Assembly (NCBI GenBank): GCA_944388215.1
Contig: CALXHT010000019.1
Coordinates: 1 to 37,063, forward strand
Source: an uncultured Gemmiger sp.
GTDB lineage: Bacteria; Bacillota; Clostridia; Oscillospirales; Ruminococcaceae
DNA: 37,063 bases
Direction of reading: 5' to 3'
In this document: positions 35,315 to 37,063 of the stretch, one piece after another
Layout of the letters: each line of letters begins with the position of its first letter
Numbering within the stretch: the first letter of the stretch is position 1
Program-made: the position numbers and the translations under genes
Notes under the pieces: generated by a model
The model's database searches: none
What the model saw: the letters and a program-made list of their open reading frames with translations, nothing else
Told to the model about the DNA's origin: nothing

Positions 35315-36178
35315 GTGCCCAATCTGACCGACCTTTCCACCATCCGCGACCTGTGTGCGCGGTATGATTTTGCCCTTTCCAAAGGGTTCGGCCAAAACTT
35401 CATCATCAATCCGGGCATCTGCCCCCGTATTGCGGAGGCGGCGGAGATCGGCCCTGGCTGGGGCGTGCTGGAGATCGGCCCCGGCATCGGGGTGCTCACC
35501 GAACAGCTCTGCAAGCGTGCCGACAAGGTGGTTTCGGTGGAGGTGGACAAGCGCCTCCCGCCGCTGCTGGCGGAAACGATGGCCGGGTACGACAATTTTG
35601 AACTGGTGCTGCAGGATGTGCTCAAGGTGGACCTGAAGGCACTGCTGGCGGAGGAGTTCGGCGACAAGCCGGTGGCGGTCTGTGCTAATCTGCCCTATTA
35701 CATCACCAGCCCCATTCTGATGCGCCTTCTGGAGGAAAAACTCCCCATCCGGAACATTACCGTCATGGTGCAAAGGGAGGCTGCACAGCGCCTCTGCGCC
35801 GCCCCTGGCACCCGGGAGGCCGGCGCCATCAGCTACGCGGTGGCCTATTATGCCCAGCCCAAAATGCTCTTTACGGTGCAGCCGGGCAGTTTCTATCCGG
35901 CGCCCAGCGTGACCAGTGCGGTTATCCGGCTGGATGTGCGGCAAGAGCCGCCGGTGGAACTGCCGGAAGGGCAGGAGAGTGCCTACTTTGCGCTGATCCG
36001 CGCGGCCTTCTCCCAGCGGCGCAAGACGGCAGCCAACGCCATTGCCAACGGTCTGAAACTTCCCAAAGCCCAGGTACTGGCCGCCTTGCAGAAGGCAGGC
36101 ATGGACGAGCGCGTCCGCCCCGAACAGCTGACGCTGCAGGACTATGCGGCGCTGCTGACGGCGCTCCATGAGGATTGA
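35315..36178 (+). CDS. rsmA: 16S rRNA dimethyladenosine transferase
   Basis: KsgA methylates two adjacent adenines near the 3' end of 16S rRNA. The 287-residue protein has the family start FALSKGFGQNFIINPG, the SAM motif VLEIGPGIGVLTE (near 48-60) and the catalytic NLPYYITSPILMRLLE. The helical C-terminal domain follows. The start is GTG at 35315 with AAAGGAAG just upstream. It lies 20 bases after the S41-like gene and may be on the same transcript. Its TGA stop is embedded in the -35 of the tRNA promoter. Confidence 0.96.
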   Translation: MPNLTDLSTIRDLCARYDFALSKGFGQNFIINPGICPRIAEAAEIGPGWGVLEIGPGIGVLTEQLCKRADKVVSVEVDKRLPPLLAETMAGYDNFELVLQDVLKVDLKALLAEEFGDKPVAVCANLPYYITSPILMRLLEEKLPIRNITVMVQREAAQRLCAAPGTREAGAISYAVAYYAQPKMLFTVQPGSFYPAPSVTSAVIRLDVRQEPPVELPEGQESAYFALIRAAFSQRRKTAANAIANGLKLPKAQVLAALQKAGMDERVRPEQLTLQDYAALLTALHED

Positions 36179-36204
36179 CAACGCCACTCCGAATGTGCTA
36201 TACT
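36175..36204 (+). promoter_or_regulatory. Promoter of tRNA-Thr
   Basis: TTGACA (36175-36180) overlaps the rsmA stop codon; 18-bp spacer; TATACT (36199-36204). The start would be within a few bases of the tRNA. Confidence 0.85.
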
Positions 36205-36215
36205 AACTAAGTTCC

Positions 36216-36291
36216 GCTAGCATAGCACAATTGGCAGTGCAGCTGATTTGTAATCAGCAGGTTGCAGGTTCGATTCCTGTTGCTAGCTCCA
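36216..36291 (+). tRNA. tRNA-Thr (anticodon UGU)
   Basis: A complete 76-nt cloverleaf with encoded CCA: acceptor GCTAGCA/TGCTAGC, D stem GCAC/GTGC, anticodon stem GCTGA/TCAGC with loop TTTGTAA (anticodon TGT, reading ACA), T arm GCAGG-TTCGATT-CCTGT. Own promoter upstream and strong terminator downstream. Confidence 0.95.
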
Positions 36292-36300
36292 GCACAAAAA

Positions 36301-36346
36301 CGCCGTACCTGTGTATGAAATCACAGGTGCGGCGCTTCTTTTTTTG
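36301..36346 (+). terminator. Terminator of tRNA-Thr
   Basis: 13-bp stem CGCCGTACCTGTG / CACAGGTGCGGCG (one T-G pair), 8-nt loop, tail CTTCTTTTTTT. Confidence 0.93.
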
Positions 36347-36450
36347 TGCCCGGCGGGGCCTGATTTTCCGGGAATGGTCAACTTTTGGTCAACTTTCCCC
36401 GGAAAACTGCACCTTTGCCTGCCGCTGATCGGGGGGACGCTTTCGGGGCA

Positions 36451-36699
36451 ATATAGGCGGAAATGTTGGGTTTTCTTAGGTTTTGGCATTTTTGCCATAT
36501 GGCAAACAACTTTTGCTATACAGGAAAAAATTTAAGTTTTTTAGGTTTTCAGCAGGGCAGGGGCCATATAGGGAAAAATACAGGTTTTTGCAGGTTTTCC
36601 GCCTCCGGCACCGTCCCCGAAACCGTACAAAAAACGACACAAAAAAGGATGAAAACACCCGCCGGGGCCTATATAAGAAAAAACATAGGTTTTCCCAGG
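36451..36699 (+). repeat. Four degenerate copies of an approximately 35-bp AT-rich repeat
   Basis: Between the tRNA terminator and the last gene, 36347-36803 has no convincing gene. It contains copies at 36451-36487, 36517-36550, 36566-36600 and 36671-36699. Each reads roughly ATATAGG, an A-run, ATAGGTTTT, then a second AGGTTTT (AGG only in copy 4); copies 1, 3 and 4 are preceded by GGGGC. Spacing is irregular (about 66, 49 and 105 bases), so it is not a CRISPR array. Confidence 0.7.
36491..36506. promoter_or_regulatory. 16-bp perfect palindrome
   Basis: TTTGCCATATGGCAAA is fully self-complementary, with a symmetry typical of a dimeric repressor site. It lies between repeat copies 1 and 2, in a region without clear promoters, so its partner is unknown. 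Confidence 0.5.
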
Positions 36700-36803
36700 T
36701 AGTACAGGCCACCCGGCAGGCCAGTTTCGTGGGGGAAGAAAATGATTTTCCGGAGCGATTCTGCGTGACTGTTGGGCGTCCCTTTGCGGTTAGATTGTTT
36801 GGT

Positions 36804-37058
36804 CTATATACATTTTTTGTCCAGCGGGAAATATCCCGCGAATGTGTCCAGCGTCATGCCCAGGACCTTGCATGCCCGCTGTGCCTCCGGCAGCGTCCAG
36901 TCGGTGCGGCCATGCAGCCGGTTCGACAGTGCCGCGCCGGTCAGGCCGATTTCTTCGGCAAAATCATACAGCTTGAAGCCGTGAGCCTTTACTGATGTGC
37001 GATAAAGAAGTAATAGAAGTGTAAAAAATTTTGCCGTTCCTATCCGGCACTTGGCCAT
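36804..37058 (-). CDS. Small helix-turn-helix protein at the window edge
   Basis: An 84-codon frame. Residues about 24-75 (KAHGFKLYDFAEEIGLTGAA, then LSNRLHGRTDWTLPEAQRAC and GMTLDTFAGYFP) look like a short Cro/XRE-type DNA-binding domain, of the kind often called phage-type or Cro-like regulator. The N-terminal 20 residues (with a run of LLLLLY) do not match the family. The only ATG is 5 bases from the window end, so the start and SD cannot be judged; the true gene may start differently or contain a frame error. Target unknown. Confidence 0.55.
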   Translation of the reverse strand: MAKCRIGTAKFFTLLLLLYRTSVKAHGFKLYDFAEEIGLTGAALSNRLHGRTDWTLPEAQRACKVLGMTLDTFAGYFPLDKKCI

Positions 37059-37063
37059 TGTGT

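Noticed and set aside
36451..36699. CRISPR array
   Set aside because: Copies are imperfect, irregularly spaced and few, and no cas genes are present.
36483..36995. A 170-codon plus-strand frame over the repeats and the HTH gene
   Set aside because: No SD, basic low-quality sequence made from the repeats, and it runs antisense to the recognisable HTH domain.

Overview
The window is about 37 kb of GC-rich, densely coded chromosome. Gene families and order suggest a high-GC member of the Clostridia, most like the gut Oscillospirales (Faecalibacterium/Gemmiger/Subdoligranulum type). The pointers are a class 1B PyrD/PyrK pair, an M16 peptidase pair of YmfF/YmfH type, an ACT-domain regulator of the PheB/ThrR type before hom, Mini-III RNase after obgE, and small N/T-rich and BofC-like proteins. 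The genus is an inference from content. Nothing looks like a plasmid, transposon or complete phage; almost everything is core metabolism or cell envelope.

Layout. 1-0.8 kb: cysE on the minus strand. 0.9-9.97 kb: a seven-gene pyrimidine operon (pyrC-pyrF-pyrK-pyrD-pyrE-carA-carB) behind a strong promoter and a leader that carries a 25-codon peptide ORF ending one base before an intrinsic terminator, the architecture of a UTP-sensing attenuator. pyrB and pyrR are absent. 10.1-10.5 kb: an HU-like DNA-binding protein. 10.56-13.04 kb (minus): a cassette of acyl carrier protein, MaoC hydratase, short-chain reductase and GNAT-like protein, with a terminator-like hairpin just after the ACP gene. 13.1-16.2 kb: a BofC-C-like membrane protein (minus) and a class A penicillin-binding protein (plus). 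16.4-20.3 kb: threonine/aspartate-family genes (ThrR-like regulator, hom, thrB, lysC). 20.4-21.8 kb: a MATE transporter (minus). 21.9-26.6 kb: two M16 peptidase-like genes, lgt and folD. 26.6-29.1 kb: rplU, rpmA, obgE and mrnC. 29.16-30.8 kb: a 46-residue N/T-rich protein (minus) and an RsmF-type rRNA methyltransferase. 30.9-36.2 kb: ftsE, ftsX, an EnvC/PcsB-like M23 hydrolase, a 37-residue membrane protein, an S41-family protein that has lost its catalytic residues, and ksgA. 36.2-37.06 kb: tRNA-Thr(UGU), then an AT-richer noncoding stretch with four degenerate copies of an approximately 35-bp repeat, and a small HTH gene at the edge.

How the genes work together. The pyr operon supplies carbamoyl phosphate and every step to UMP except aspartate transcarbamoylase. 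hom/thrB/lysC with the ACT regulator form a feedback-controlled threonine branch. FtsEX plus the M23 hydrolase form a division-coupled wall-cleavage module, and the 37-residue protein and the S41 pseudoenzyme are candidate accessory parts. The ACP/MaoC/SDR/GNAT cassette looks like a stand-alone system that builds a short (hydroxy)acyl group on a dedicated carrier and transfers it to an unknown acceptor. The pyr leader and this cassette are the best candidates for undescribed biology here.
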